Below are positions 27,291 to 36,308 of a DNA stretch of 64,000 bases, in pieces. This DNA comes from Mycobacterium deserti (lineage in GTDB: Bacteria; Actinomycetota; Actinomycetes; Mycobacteriales; Mycobacteriaceae): positions 62,001 to 126,000 of the forward strand of contig NZ_JAODWD010000004.1 in assembly GCF_025345615.1 (NCBI RefSeq), written 5' to 3'. A program made the position numbers and the translations under genes. Every line of letters starts with the position of its first letter. Position 1 is the first letter of the stretch. The notes beneath the pieces are model-generated. The model searched no databases. It was not told where the DNA came from and saw only the letters and a list, made by a program, of their open reading frames with translations.

Positions 27291-28358
27291 GTGACCATGG
27301 GCATTCCGCGCGGACCCGAGGATGTAACGGCGGCCTGGCTCGGTTCGGTGTTGGGCACCGACGTGCGCGACGTCGAGGTCGTTGCGATCGGCACCGGGCA
27401 GACCGGCGCGACCTACCGGGTCGTCGCGACGTACGCGGCCGACCGGCCGGATCTGCCGAAGTCGTTCGCGGTCAAGCTGTCTGCGCAAGACGACGAGGTG
27501 CGCGAACGGGTCGCCCTCGGATACCGGTCGGAAGTCGAGTTCTACTCGCGCATCGCGGACAAGATGCGAATTCCGGTGCCGCAGAACTTCTACTGCGAGA
27601 TCTCCGCCGACGGAGCCGACGTCGTCCTGCTGCTCGGCGATATGGCACCCGCGGTTCAGGGTGACCAGATCGCAGGATGTGCGCCGGCCGAGGCGCGGCT
27701 CGCGGTGGAAGCGCTCGCCGGCTTACACGGCCCGAGCTGGTGTGACTCCCAGTGGATGGACCTGTCGGCGATCGTGATGCCGAAACCCGGCGACGATGAT
27801 GCGGCCAAAGGGCTCGGCGACGTGTCGAAGATGGCCGCCGACATCGTGATCGACCGGCTCGGTGCGAAGATCAGCGCGGACGACCAGGAAACTCTGGTCG
27901 CCGCAATGGGTTCGGTGACCCCTTGGCTGCGGGCCGAGCCGAAGCGCTACGCGTTGATGCACGGCGACTACCGGCTCGACAACATGTTGTTCGACCCGGA
28001 CCGGACCCGCATCACCGTGGTCGACTGGCAGACCGTGGGCATCGGCCTACCCGGCCGCGACCTCGCATACTTCACCGCGACAAGCCTGCTGCCAGAGGTA
28101 CGAGCCGAGATCGAGAGGGATCTCGTCGCGCGGTACCACGAGGCGCTGCTGGGTTACGACGTCGGCGACTACGACCTCGAGACCTGTTGGCGCGACTACC
28201 GGCTCGGCGTTGTACAGGCGCCGCTACTCGTCGCCCTCGGTACGGCCTTCGCGGCGACGACCGAGCGCGGCGACGAGATGATGCTGGCCATGCTCAGCCG
28301 CGGCTGCCAGGCCATCCGGGAGCTCGAGACGCTCGAACTGATCGCGTCCTATACCTAG
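27291..28358 (+). CDS. Phosphotransferase family protein
   Basis: A 355-residue APH-like kinase. Catalytic loop [12 protein letters not shown] and metal motif VVDWQTVGIGLPGRDLAYF are intact; the Gly-rich start reads AIGTGQTGATYRV. It is a paralogue of the partial gene at 1-1149 but ends with the kinase domain. It occupies the place between cobIJ and cobK where M. tuberculosis has Rv2067c, blaC and sigC. Substrate unknown; members of this group are found in lipid and sterol gene clusters, but nothing local confirms that. Confidence 0.88.
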   Translation: MTMGIPRGPEDVTAAWLGSVLGTDVRDVEVVAIGTGQTGATYRVVATYAADRPDLPKSFAVKLSAQDDEVRERVALGYRSEVEFYSRIADKMRIPVPQNFYCEISADGADVVLLLGDMAPAVQGDQIAGCAPAEARLAVEALAGLHGPSWCDSQWMDLSAIVMPKPGDDDAAKGLGDVSKMAADIVIDRLGAKISADDQETLVAAMGSVTPWLRAEPKRYALMHGDYRLDNMLFDPDRTRITVVDWQTVGIGLPGRDLAYFTATSLLPEVRAEIERDLVARYHEALLGYDVGDYDLETCWRDYRLGVVQAPLLVALGTAFAATTERGDEMMLAMLSRGCQAIRELETLELIASYT

Positions 28359-28367
28359 GAGTCGCCG

Positions 28368-29435
28368 GTGAAGGTGGGGGTGATCGGCTGCGGGTTCGCT
28401 GGGCTCGCGGCCGCGATCGCCTTCCGCCAGGACGGGCATGACGTCACGCTTTTCGAGCGATCCACCCACGTTCCAGAGACAAGCGCAGCCATCTCGCTGG
28501 CCCCGAACGCACTGCGATGCTTGGCGATTCTCGGCGTGCGCGACGAGTATCCTCCGAGCCCGGTGTCCGGGCAGATAGCGACGATACGCAACGCGTCCGG
28601 ACGAGTGCTGACGCGCCGCACTCTGGCGCAGTTCGCCGGAGGCGGCGAGTACACGTTGGCCCCGAGGTCGCACCTGCTGAGATCACTTATGGCACAGCTG
28701 CCCGAGCAGAGTGTGCGGTGTTCCAGCCCGGTCACTCGTGTGCTGCCCACCGGCGAGGTCGAGGTGAACGACATGCGTCACCGCTTCGATTTGATCGTCG
28801 CCGCGGACGGCGTGCGGAGCGTCAGTCGCCGAGATCTGTGGCCCGACGCGCCAGCACCGCGACGCACCGGTATCACCACGTGGACGTGGATCGTCGATCG
28901 CCGGTGCAGCGACGGGTACGGCGCGATCTGGGGTCGATTCGCCGAATTCGGAATACTGCCGCTGGCCGACGGGCGCACCTACGTCTGGGGCGGCGCACGT
29001 CCGGGCCATGCCGAACTCGGCGCCTACCGCCATTGGCCGGATCCGCTGCCGCAGTTGATAGAAGCAGCGGAACCGACCCGAATGACCACCGTGGAGCTCA
29101 GCGAAGTACCACCGCCACGTCGGCTGTCCACCGGGCGCGTGGTACTCATCGGGGATGCCGCTCATGCGATGCGTCCGATTTTCGGGCAGGGCGCGGCTCT
29201 GGCCATGGAGGATGCGATCACCCTCGCGCGCGGGGGCATTCGGCAGCTGTCTCGTCGACGGCTCCGCATGAACACCCTGTTCTGGATGTCCAGGAGCGCC
29301 TCACTGGTTTCGATGCCGCGGTACCGAGTCCTAGCCGCTGTGCGGGATGCGGGACTCAGACTCGTTCCCGACGGGCTGTTCTCGTCGTCCGTCGGCTCGG
29401 TCAGCCGATGGTCCGTCCCGACGCAATCGTCCTGA
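28368..29435 (+). CDS. FAD-dependent monooxygenase
   Basis: PHBH-fold flavoprotein of 355 residues. The dinucleotide motif is VGVIGCGFAGLAAAIAFRQD, the middle motif is LIVAADGVRSVSR and the FAD-ribityl motif is GRVVLIGDAAHAMRP, then QGAALAMEDA. The GTG start follows AGGAG. After MEDAITLA the sequence passes to RRRLRMNTLF sooner than usual, so part of a C-terminal helix may be missing. Its last 35 bases overlap the antisense 3' end of cobK. A substrate cannot be named. Confidence 0.85.
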   Translation: MKVGVIGCGFAGLAAAIAFRQDGHDVTLFERSTHVPETSAAISLAPNALRCLAILGVRDEYPPSPVSGQIATIRNASGRVLTRRTLAQFAGGGEYTLAPRSHLLRSLMAQLPEQSVRCSSPVTRVLPTGEVEVNDMRHRFDLIVAADGVRSVSRRDLWPDAPAPRRTGITTWTWIVDRRCSDGYGAIWGRFAEFGILPLADGRTYVWGGARPGHAELGAYRHWPDPLPQLIEAAEPTRMTTVELSEVPPPRRLSTGRVVLIGDAAHAMRPIFGQGAALAMEDAITLARGGIRQLSRRRLRMNTLFWMSRSASLVSMPRYRVLAAVRDAGLRLVPDGLFSSSVGSVSRWSVPTQSS

Positions 29436-30144
29436 CCCAGGCGACGGCAGCGTCAACCGAGGCGACCGCCTCGATGCCGGGTGGCAGCGGGGGCCGGTCC
29501 ACCATGACCACCGGCACCTGCAGCGCCGCAGCCGCATCGAGCTTGGGCCGGGTCATCTGCCCGCCGCTGTTCTTGGTCACCAGCGCGTCGATGCGGTGCT
29601 CGCGAAGCAGCGCCAACTCACCGGAGTAACGGTAGGGACCCCTGGAGAGCACCAGCTGATGACGACGCGGCAGCGTCGGCTCGTCGGGCGCCGTCACCGC
29701 GCGGATCAAAAACCACGCGTCGACGTCCGCGAACGCCGCCGTCCCCGACCGCCCTGTGGTCAGAAACACCCGCGAAAAACGCATATCAGCAACCGTTTTT
29801 GCAGCTTCTCTGTCGGACCCGACCACGATCGCGTCGCCAGGATCCCATGCGGGTCGCGCGAGTATCAGGTGTGAAAGCCCGAGTTGGCGACTTACCGTCG
29901 CCGCATGGGCGGTGATCGTCGCGGCGTACGGGTGCGTCGCGTCCACCAGGCCGTCCACCTCCGTGTCCTGCAGCCAGCGCCGCATCCCCTCCACGCCACC
30001 GAATCCGCCGATCCTCACCTGCCCCACCGGCAGTGCCGGATCGGGGACCCGGCCGGCCAGCGAACTGATCACATCAACGCTTGGGCTGAGCTCGGCGGCG
30101 AGCGCGCGCGCCTCAGAAGTACCGCCCAGCAACAGGATCCGCAT
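29401..30144 (-). CDS. cobK: Precorrin-6A reductase CobK
   Basis: A 247-residue NADPH-dependent reductase that makes precorrin-6B. ILLLGGTSEARALAAEL is the N-terminal nucleotide-binding motif. VDATHPYAATITAHA and LVTKNSGGQMTRPKLDAA are family blocks. ATG 30144 shares one base with the cobM stop (TGATG). It is the last gene of SDR-cobL-cobM-cobK and runs 35 bases into the converging monooxygenase gene. Confidence 0.94.
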   Translation of the reverse strand: MRILLLGGTSEARALAAELSPSVDVISSLAGRVPDPALPVGQVRIGGFGGVEGMRRWLQDTEVDGLVDATHPYAATITAHAATVSRQLGLSHLILARPAWDPGDAIVVGSDREAAKTVADMRFSRVFLTTGRSGTAAFADVDAWFLIRAVTAPDEPTLPRRHQLVLSRGPYRYSGELALLREHRIDALVTKNSGGQMTRPKLDAAAALQVPVVMVDRPPLPPGIEAVASVDAAVAWVRTIASGRTIG

Positions 30145-30899
30145 CAATGCCTGCCTCGACGGACCCGTCCTGACGAGTAAAGGTAGCTGTCCGAGAAGCC
30201 CTCCGCGGCTAGGACGTCGCCGACGACGATCACGGCCGTCCGTGTCACCTTCGCGGCGTGCGTCTCGGCAGCGAGGTCGGCCAGCGTGCAGCGCAGCACC
30301 TGTTGCTGCGGCCACGACGCGAAGGCGACCACGGCGCATGGCGTTTCGGGACGGTAGCCACCCTCGAGCAGCTGCGGCACGATGGCGTCGATCTGCGCGG
30401 CCGCCAAGTGCAGCACGAGGGTCGCGCCCGGTGATGACAACGCCGTCAGGTCTTCACCCGGCGGCATCGCGGTCGACAACGTCGCGACCCGCGTGAGGGT
30501 CACCGTCTGCGCGACGCCGGGGACGGTGAGCTCGCGGCCCAGCACCGCCGCCGCGGCCGCGAACGCCGGTACGCCGGGCACGATCTGGTAGTCGACACCA
30601 ATCTCGTCGAGACGCCTGCACTGTTCGGCGAGCGCGCTGTAGAGCGACGGGTCGCCAGAATGCAGCCTCGCCACGTCGAGGTTCGCGGCGTGTGCGTCGG
30701 CGAGTTCGGTGATGATCTGCTCCAGCGTCAGCGACCCGGTGTCCACCACGCGAGCATCGGGCGGGCACAGCGCGAGCAGGTCCTCGGGCATGATCGAGCC
30801 CGCGTAGAGGCACACCGGGCATTTTTCGAGCAGCCGCTGGCCACGCACTGTGATCAGGTCCGCCGCGCCCGGTCCGGCCCCGATGAAATAGACCGTCAT
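30144..30899 (-). CDS. cobM: Precorrin-4 C11-methyltransferase CobM
   Basis: A 251-residue SAM-dependent tetrapyrrole methylase. VYFIGAGPGAADLITVRG is the classic N-terminal motif; ARLHSGDPSLYSALAEQ and IVPGVPAFAAAAAVLGREL follow. ATG 30899 overlaps the cobL stop by four bases. The long open frame upstream is antisense shadow over cobL and was trimmed. Confidence 0.95.
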   Translation of the reverse strand: MTVYFIGAGPGAADLITVRGQRLLEKCPVCLYAGSIMPEDLLALCPPDARVVDTGSLTLEQIITELADAHAANLDVARLHSGDPSLYSALAEQCRRLDEIGVDYQIVPGVPAFAAAAAVLGRELTVPGVAQTVTLTRVATLSTAMPPGEDLTALSSPGATLVLHLAAAQIDAIVPQLLEGGYRPETPCAVVAFASWPQQQVLRCTLADLAAETHAAKVTRTAVIVVGDVLAAEGFSDSYLYSSGRVRRGRH

Positions 30900-32074
30900 G
30901 CCTTGGTCACCGACCACTGCGTGACAGGCATCGCGGGCCGCCATCCGGTGAACCCGCCCACCGGCTCGGCCCTGTAGTGCTGGAACCTTCTCAGCTCGCC
31001 GCCCTCTCGCGAATACCACTGTGTGAGAACAGCTTCCGATTCAACCGTCACCGCATTGGCGACGAGTCGGCCACCTGGCCGGAGCCGGTCCCAGCACGCC
31101 GCCATCAGGCCCTGCTGACTGATCCCCCCACCGAGGAACACCACGTCGGGCGGCGGCTCGACGTCGAACACGTCCGGCGCGCCGGACCTCACCAGGACGT
31201 TCACGCCGAAGCTCTGCGCGTTCGTCTCGATTCGTTTGCGCCGTTGTTCATTGCGCTCGAAAGCGATGGCGCGGCAACCGGATCCGCTGCGGCACCACTC
31301 GATAGCGATGCTGCCGGAGCCGGCGCCGACATCCCACAGCAGCTCGCCGGGTCGAGGGGCGAGCGCAGCCAAGGTGACGGCGCGCATCGACTGTTTGGTG
31401 ATCTGCCCGTCGTGGGCGAACTGGTCATCGGGCAGCACCCCGAAGCGGCGCTCGTCGGGTAAGTACCGCACCGCAATGACATTCAGATCGTCGACGTCCG
31501 CAGGCGGTCGCGCAGCCCATTCTTTCGCCGTCGCGGATCGACGCCGCTCCGCCGGACCGCCGAGTTGCTCGAGCACCGTGATCTGTGAGTCTGCGCGGCC
31601 GGTGTCGGTCAGCAGCCGCGCGAGCGTCGCGGGGGTCGACCCGTCGCGCGACATCACCACGGCCTGCCCACCCTTGCGGACCGCGGCGTACACCTGGTCG
31701 GTGACGAGGCTGATGATCTCGGTGTCCTGCACGGCCCAGCCCACGCGGGAACACGCCAAAGTCACCGACGACACGTGCGGCAGCACCGCGACCTGATCGG
31801 CTCCGTAAATCCGGATCAGCGAGCCGCCGACCCCGTGCAGCAGCGGGTCGCCGCTGGCCACGACGTGGACGTCACCTTCGACGCCGTCGAGCAGTGTGCG
31901 CAGAGCCGGAAGCATCGGCGTCGGCCACGGGCGACGGACCGCGGTGACGCTCTCGTCGAGCAGATCTAGCTGTCGTTGCGAGCCGCAAATGACTGTGGCC
32001 CCTGCTAACTCGCGTCGAGACGCGGGGGCGAGGCCGTCCATGCCGTCGGCGCCGATGCCGACCACGACGATCAC
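30896..32074 (-). CDS. cobL: Precorrin-6Y C5,15-methyltransferase (decarboxylating) CobL
   Basis: A 392-residue bifunctional enzyme. The N-terminal tetrapyrrole methylase domain (about 1-200) begins IVVVGIGADGMDGLAPASRR. The C-terminal Rossmann methyltransferase/decarboxylase domain has LLWDVGAGSGSIAIEWCR and VVFLGGGISQQG. The GTG start overlaps the upstream SDR stop (GTGA). It yields precorrin-8X for CobH. Confidence 0.95.
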   Translation of the reverse strand: MIVVVGIGADGMDGLAPASRRELAGATVICGSQRQLDLLDESVTAVRRPWPTPMLPALRTLLDGVEGDVHVVASGDPLLHGVGGSLIRIYGADQVAVLPHVSSVTLACSRVGWAVQDTEIISLVTDQVYAAVRKGGQAVVMSRDGSTPATLARLLTDTGRADSQITVLEQLGGPAERRRSATAKEWAARPPADVDDLNVIAVRYLPDERRFGVLPDDQFAHDGQITKQSMRAVTLAALAPRPGELLWDVGAGSGSIAIEWCRSGSGCRAIAFERNEQRRKRIETNAQSFGVNVLVRSGAPDVFDVEPPPDVVFLGGGISQQGLMAACWDRLRPGGRLVANAVTVESEAVLTQWYSREGGELRRFQHYRAEPVGGFTGWRPAMPVTQWSVTKA

Positions 32075-32814
32075 CTGGGCAACCTCCGCCAGATCGGCGC
32101 GGGCAGCAACCGCATCGCGACGAACACCGGGCGCAGGATCGGCGGCACCCAGACCGTGCGGCGTCCTCTACTCAACGCGCGCACGGCGGCGTCCGCGACC
32201 TGTGCAGGTGTGCTGGAGAACGGCGCGGGTTTCACGCCCTCGGTCATTCGCCCGATGACGAAGCCGGGCCGCACTACCAGCAGCCGTACCCCGGATCCGT
32301 GCAGGGCGTCGCCGAGGCCGCTGCAGAATCCGTCGAGCCCGGCCTTGGCCGAGCCGTACACGTAGTTGGCGCGACGCACGCGCACGCCGGCGACCGACGA
32401 GAACGCCACGATCCGTCCGCTATCTTCGGCGCGCATGGCCGCCGCGAGCACGGTCAGCAAGCTCACCTGCGCGACGAAGTCGGTGTGGACGATGGCCGCG
32501 GCGTGGGCCGGATCCTTCTCGGCCAGAGCCTGGTCGCCGAGGATGCCGAACGCGAGCACCGCGGTGCCGATCGGCCCGTGCTCGGTGACGATCGCGGAGA
32601 CCAATGCGGCGTGCGAGGACAGGTCGTCGGCATCGAAGTCGCGGACATGCACGGCGGCGGCACCGGCCGCGTGCATCGCGTCGACCTCCGCCCGCAATTG
32701 GTCGGGACGGCGGGCCGCGAGAATCACCGTGGCACCCGGCGCCAGCCGCGCGGCCAGCTCGAGCCCGATCTCACTGCGGCCGCCGAATACGACGATCGGA
32801 TCCGTGTCCTCCAC
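32071..32814 (-). CDS. Short-chain dehydrogenase/reductase, Rv2073c position
   Basis: A 247-residue Rossmann-fold oxidoreductase. The N-terminal nucleotide motif is VVFGGRSEIGLELAARLAPG; the catalytic Ser and YxxxK lie in AFSSVAGVRVRRANYVYGSA and SAKAGLDGFCSGL. It resembles DprE2-like SDRs in its GGxSEIG motif. I start at GTG 32814: a CATAAT box lies seven bases upstream, and the frame above it lacks support. It is co-transcribed with cobL; a role in cobalamin synthesis is not established. Confidence 0.85.
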   Translation of the reverse strand: MEDTDPIVVFGGRSEIGLELAARLAPGATVILAARRPDQLRAEVDAMHAAGAAAVHVRDFDADDLSSHAALVSAIVTEHGPIGTAVLAFGILGDQALAEKDPAHAAAIVHTDFVAQVSLLTVLAAAMRAEDSGRIVAFSSVAGVRVRRANYVYGSAKAGLDGFCSGLGDALHGSGVRLLVVRPGFVIGRMTEGVKPAPFSSTPAQVADAAVRALSRGRRTVWVPPILRPVFVAMRLLPAPIWRRLPR

Positions 32815-32849
32815 GGGAGTGATTATGGCCTGCGCTAGCGTGGGGCCCG
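32815..32849. promoter_or_regulatory. Divergent leaderless promoters, SDR-cobL and biliverdin-reductase-like gene
   Basis: Minus-strand CATAAT lies seven bases before GTG 32814. Plus-strand TAGCGT (32836-32841) lies eight bases before ATG 32850. The two boxes fall within the 35-base gap. Confidence 0.45.
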
Positions 32850-33263
32850 ATGGCAAAGGCAACCACCCGTCTCACCAACGACGCGTTGGCGTTCCTCACC
32901 GAGCGGCATCTGGCGATGCTGACGACGCTGCGCTCGGACGGGTCACCGCACGTGGTCGCGGTCGGCTTCACCTTCGATCCGGCGACGCACATCGCGCGCG
33001 TCATCACCAGCGGCGGGTCGCAGAAGGCCGTCAACGCGCAGCACCAGGGGGTCGCCGTCCTCAGCCAGGTCGACGGCGCGCGGTGGCTGTCGTTGGAGGG
33101 CACGGCCACTGTCAACACCGATCCCGACGCCGTCCGCGACGCCGAACTGCGGTATGCGCAGCGCTATCGCACGCCCAGGCCGAACCCCAAACGCGTCGCG
33201 ATCGAGGTCCGCGTCGAGCGCGTCCTCGGCTCCTCAGACCTGCTGGACCGCGGCTCGGACTAG
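32850..33263 (+). CDS. F420-dependent biliverdin reductase-like protein, Rv2074 family
   Basis: A 137-residue split beta-barrel protein of the flavin/deazaflavin oxidoreductase superfamily. Seen: [50 protein letters not shown] and the C-terminal strand [20 protein letters not shown]. Rv2074, at the same place in M. tuberculosis, is an F420H2-dependent biliverdin reductase; the same activity is inferred by synteny and similarity. It converges on pepE. Confidence 0.88.
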   Translation: MAKATTRLTNDALAFLTERHLAMLTTLRSDGSPHVVAVGFTFDPATHIARVITSGGSQKAVNAQHQGVAVLSQVDGARWLSLEGTATVNTDPDAVRDAELRYAQRYRTPRPNPKRVAIEVRVERVLGSSDLLDRGSD

Positions 33264-33269
33264 GCAGGA

Positions 33270-34421
33270 CTACTCCGCGGACACGACCACGAGGTCGTGC
33301 GGGCGATTGTTGACGGCCAGCGCGCCGTCGGCGGTGACGATCACGATGTCCTCAATGCGGGCTCCCCACTGGCCGGGAAAGTAGATACCCGGCTCGACGG
33401 AGAACGCCATACCCTCCTCGAGCGGCAGGGCGTTGCCCGCGACGATGTAGGGCTCCTCGTGCACCGACAGCCCGATCCCGTGGCCGGTGCGGTGTACGAA
33501 CGCCTCGGCGAGGCCGTCGGCGGCAAGCACATCGCGGGCGGCCGCGTCGATCTGCTCGGCGGTCGCGCCGGGACGCACCGCGTCGACCGCCGCACGCTGC
33601 GCGCGTTGCAGAACCGCATAGCGCCGCGCCACTTCCGGATCCGGTTCACCGATGCTGTAGGTGCGGGTCGAGTCGGAGTTGTAGCCGGGTTCATACGGGC
33701 CGCCGATATCGACGACGACGATGTCACCCGACCGCAGTTCGCGGTCCGAGCATTCGTGGTGCGGGTCGGCGCCGTGGGGTCCGGACCCGACGATGATGAA
33801 TGCGACCTCCGAATGACCCTCGGCGACAATGGCTTCGGCGATATCAGCCGCGACGTCGGCTTCGGTACGGCCGGGCACAAGAAAGTCCGGAACGCGCGCG
33901 TGGACACGGTCGATCGCCGCGCCCGCCTTGCGCAGCGCGTCGATCTCGGCGGCGTCCTTGATCATCCGCAGGCGCCGCAGCACGTCGGTGGCCAGCACCG
34001 GCACCGCGCCGAGGACGCCGGCGAGCGGCAGCAGATGCAGCGCGGGCATGGAATCGGTGACGGCGACCTGGACGGCCTGCGGTCCAGACGACTCCGCGGT
34101 GCCGCCACCGAGCGCCTGGCTCACCAACGCGTACGGGTCCTCACCGTCGGTCCAATCGCGCACTGCGAGGCCCAGTTCGGTGACCGCGGATTCCTTGAGC
34201 GACGCCAGCTCCAGCCGCGGGACCACGACCGTCGGCTCGCCGTGGGCGGGCAGCACCAGCGCGGTCAGCCGTTCGAAGGTTTGGGCGCGCGAGCCGACGA
34301 GGTAGCGCAGGTCGTAGCCGGGCGTAACGACGAGCCCGGCCAGACCGGCGTCGGCGGTGGCGGACGCGGCGGCGCGCAGCCGCTGGGCGTAGACGTCGGC
34401 GCTGAATCGGCGGGAGGTCAT
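33270..34421 (-). CDS. pepE: M24 family aminopeptidase/Xaa-Pro dipeptidase PepE
   Basis: A 383-residue metallopeptidase with pita-bread fold. The five metal ligands are visible: Asp in VVVDIGGPYEPGYNSD and the Asp in NSDSTRTYSI, His in TGHGIGLSVHEEPY, Glu in FSVEPGIYFPG and Glu in WGARIEDIVIV. The N-terminal domain (1-140) is the creatinase-like lobe. ATG 34421 is favoured because minus-strand TAACCT lies seven bases upstream. Equivalent of Rv2089c. Confidence 0.93.
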   Translation of the reverse strand: MTSRRFSADVYAQRLRAAASATADAGLAGLVVTPGYDLRYLVGSRAQTFERLTALVLPAHGEPTVVVPRLELASLKESAVTELGLAVRDWTDGEDPYALVSQALGGGTAESSGPQAVQVAVTDSMPALHLLPLAGVLGAVPVLATDVLRRLRMIKDAAEIDALRKAGAAIDRVHARVPDFLVPGRTEADVAADIAEAIVAEGHSEVAFIIVGSGPHGADPHHECSDRELRSGDIVVVDIGGPYEPGYNSDSTRTYSIGEPDPEVARRYAVLQRAQRAAVDAVRPGATAEQIDAAARDVLAADGLAEAFVHRTGHGIGLSVHEEPYIVAGNALPLEEGMAFSVEPGIYFPGQWGARIEDIVIVTADGALAVNNRPHDLVVVSAE

Positions 34422-34428
34422 TGCACCG

Positions 34429-34453
34429 AGGTTAGTCGGCGCCCTGGCAGGAT
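34429..34453. promoter_or_regulatory. Divergent leaderless promoters of pepE and the uORF leader
   Basis: Minus-strand TAACCT (34429-34434) lies seven bases before the pepE ATG. Plus-strand CAGGAT (34448-34453) lies six bases before the first mini-ORF ATG at 34460. Confidence 0.4.
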
Positions 34454-34459
34454 GACGAG

Positions 34460-34547
34460 ATGACTTCTGCGGACGTGAGGAGCACCAAATGACTTCTGCG
34501 GACGTGAGGAGCACGAAATGACTTCTGCGGACGTGAGGAGCACCTAA
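34460..34547 (+). repeat. Three tandem 29-base repeats, each an ATG mini-ORF plus Shine-Dalgarno
   Basis: Units at 34460-34488, 34489-34517 and 34518-34547; the last has one extra base. Each begins ATGACTTCTGCGGACGTGAG and contains GAGGAGCAC, a ribosome-binding site for the ATG of the next unit. Units 1 and 2 encode MTSADVRSTK, stopping at a TGA that overlaps the next ATG (ATGA). Unit 3 encodes MTSADVRST and ends TAA directly abutting the exonuclease ATG at 34548. The arrangement is a chain of upstream ORFs. It may tune translation by termination-reinitiation or be a replicating leader duplication. Confidence 0.9.
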
Positions 34548-35498
34548 ATGTCATTAGTGCTGCTCGATGGCGCCAGCATGTGGTTCCGGTCGTACTTCGG
34601 TGTGCCGTCGTCGATCACGGCGCCCGACGGCCGGCCGGTCAACGCGCTTCGCGGATTCCTCGACGCGGTGGCGACGGTGATCACCCGCGAGCAGCCGACC
34701 CGGCTGGTGGTCTGCCGCGACGACGACTGGCGGCCGCAGTGGCGGGTCGACGCGATCCCGTCGTACAAGGCGCACCGGGTGCTCGAGGAGAACGCCGGTG
34801 GCGAGCCCGACGTCGAGGAGGTGCCCGACGAGCTCACTCCGCAGGTCGACATGATCTTCGAGATGCTCGACGCGTTCGGCATCGCGACCGCCGGCGCGCC
34901 CGAGGCCGAGGCCGATGACGTGCTCGGCACGCTGGCCGCCCGCGAGAAGCGCGACCCGGTCGTCGTGGTCAGCGGCGACCGCGACCTGTTGCAGCTCGTC
35001 CGGGACGAGCCGGTGCCCGTGCGGGTGCTCTACCTCGGCAGCGGACTGGCGAAAGCCACCAAGTGGGGCCCGGAGGAGGTCGCCGAGAAGTACGGCGTGC
35101 CGGTCGACCGCGCGGGCCCCGCCTATGCCGAGCTGGCACTGCTGCGCGGCGACCCGTCCGACGGCCTGCCCGGTGTGCCCGGGGTGGGCGACAAGACCGC
35201 GGCGACGCTGCTGGCACAGCACGGCTCACTGGAGGCCATCCTCGCGGCCGCGCACGACCCGAAATCGAAGATGTCCAAGGCCTATCGCAAAAAGCTGCTG
35301 GCCGCCGGCGACTACATCGAGGCGGCGGGTCCGGTCGTTCGGGTGAAGACCGACTGCGACATCGACTGGTCGAAGAAGTCCGATGCCCTCCCGCTGATCG
35401 CCGAGCATCCGCGCAAGGTCGTGGGACTCGCCGAGGCGTTCGGCGTGACGTCATCCGTCGGCAGGCTGCAGAAGGCCCTCGACGGCCTGCCGGACTAG
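34548..35498 (+). CDS. 5'-3' exonuclease, PolA N-terminal-like
   Basis: A 316-residue FEN-type nuclease. Acidic metal-binding motifs are [26 protein letters not shown] and [13 protein letters not shown]; the helix-3-turn-helix is [18 protein letters not shown]. Family members remove 5' flaps and RNA primers. Equivalent of Rv2090. The ATG 34548 uses the GAGGAG of the third upstream repeat. A stand-alone paralogue of the DNA polymerase I nuclease domain is usual in mycobacteria. It converges on the DUF4333 gene. Confidence 0.92.
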   Translation: MSLVLLDGASMWFRSYFGVPSSITAPDGRPVNALRGFLDAVATVITREQPTRLVVCRDDDWRPQWRVDAIPSYKAHRVLEENAGGEPDVEEVPDELTPQVDMIFEMLDAFGIATAGAPEAEADDVLGTLAAREKRDPVVVVSGDRDLLQLVRDEPVPVRVLYLGSGLAKATKWGPEEVAEKYGVPVDRAGPAYAELALLRGDPSDGLPGVPGVGDKTAATLLAQHGSLEAILAAAHDPKSKMSKAYRKKLLAAGDYIEAAGPVVRVKTDCDIDWSKKSDALPLIAEHPRKVVGLAEAFGVTSSVGRLQKALDGLPD

Positions 35499-35505
35499 CT
35501 GAAGG

Positions 35506-36276
35506 CTACTTGGGCCTGCCGACCTCGTACGTGCCGTCGTCGTCCTGGAACGTCACGGTCACCTGTCGCTTGGTCCCGTCGATGCTGACCTCGCACTCGA
35601 AGGTCCCGCCCTTCTCGACCGTGGGGTTGGCGCCGTCGTTGCACTTGATGTCACCGACGTTCTTGGCGCCGTAGCCGTTGGCCTCGTCGGTCAGGATCTG
35701 CTCGACACCGCTCTGCGCGGCGTTGATGTCGAGCTTCTTGGTGACGAAGAAGCCGGGCGTCACGAAGCCAAGCACGATGACCGCCACGACGACGATCGCG
35801 AGCAGCAGGCCGACGATGCCGCCGATCAGCGCAAGCGACCGCTTCGAGCCCTTTTCGCCTTCGGGCCCTTGCTGACCGTATGGCGGGTATTGCGTGTATT
35901 GGCCCGGCTGCTGCCCGTACTGGCCCGGCTGCTGTCCGTACTGCTGGGGGTACTGGCCCGGCTGCCCGAACTGGCCGGGGGGCGGGTAGGCCTGCGGGTT
36001 GTACTCGGTGGCGGGCGGCTGGCCGAACTGCTGCTCGCCCTGCGGGTACTGCTGCGGCGGCTGATAGGCCGGCTGCTGATACTGCGGGTACTGCTGCGCC
36101 TGCTGCGGGTCGTACGCCGGCGGCTGCCACTGCTGCGGCGCGGCCTGCGTCGGTTCGCTGGTCGGTTGCTGCCAGGGCTGGTTGGCCGACGGGTCGCTGG
36201 ACGGCTGGCCGGTCGACGGGTCCGGCTGCTGGCCGGGGTACGGCTGCGTCGGGTCAGGTCCCTGCGGTCCGCTCAT
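35506..36276 (-). CDS. Pro/Gln-rich single-pass membrane protein with DUF4333 domain
   Basis: A 256-residue protein at the Rv2091c position. Residues 1-145 are a disordered Pro/Gln/Tyr-rich cytoplasmic region with repeats of YGQQPGQ. A transmembrane helix ([20 protein letters not shown]) follows. The C-terminal extracytoplasmic DUF4333 domain has two cysteines ([19 protein letters not shown]) likely forming a disulfide. The fold resembles small mycobacterial secreted domains of unknown role. The start is ATG 36276. Confidence 0.88.
   Translation of the reverse strand: MSGPQGPDPTQPYPGQQPDPSTGQPSSDPSANQPWQQPTSEPTQAAPQQWQPPAYDPQQAQQYPQYQQPAYQPPQQYPQGEQQFGQPPATEYNPQAYPPPGQFGQPGQYPQQYGQQPGQYGQQPGQYTQYPPYGQQGPEGEKGSKRSLALIGGIVGLLLAIVVVAVIVLGFVTPGFFVTKKLDINAAQSGVEQILTDEANGYGAKNVGDIKCNDGANPTVEKGGTFECEVSIDGTKRQVTVTFQDDDGTYEVGRPK
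35897..35938. repeat. 21-base tandem repeat inside the Pro/Gln-rich coding region
   Basis: Two near-identical 21-base units (35897-35917 and 35918-35938), with degenerate copies after them, encode the GQYGQQP repeats. Copy number is likely variable between strains. Confidence 0.6.
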
Positions 36277-36308
36277 CTCTCTCCTTGATCTGAAGTGCCT
36301 CAGACACC

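Noticed and set aside
35897..36060. Short tandem repeats that might suggest a CRISPR or minisatellite
   Set aside because: Units are 21 bases, contiguous without spacers, and in frame with a Pro/Gln-rich protein.
35880..36288. Plus-strand Leu/Arg-rich frames opposite the DUF4333 gene
   Set aside because: They are complement of CAG/CCG-rich codons for Gln and Pro and carry no domain; repeat-driven artefact.
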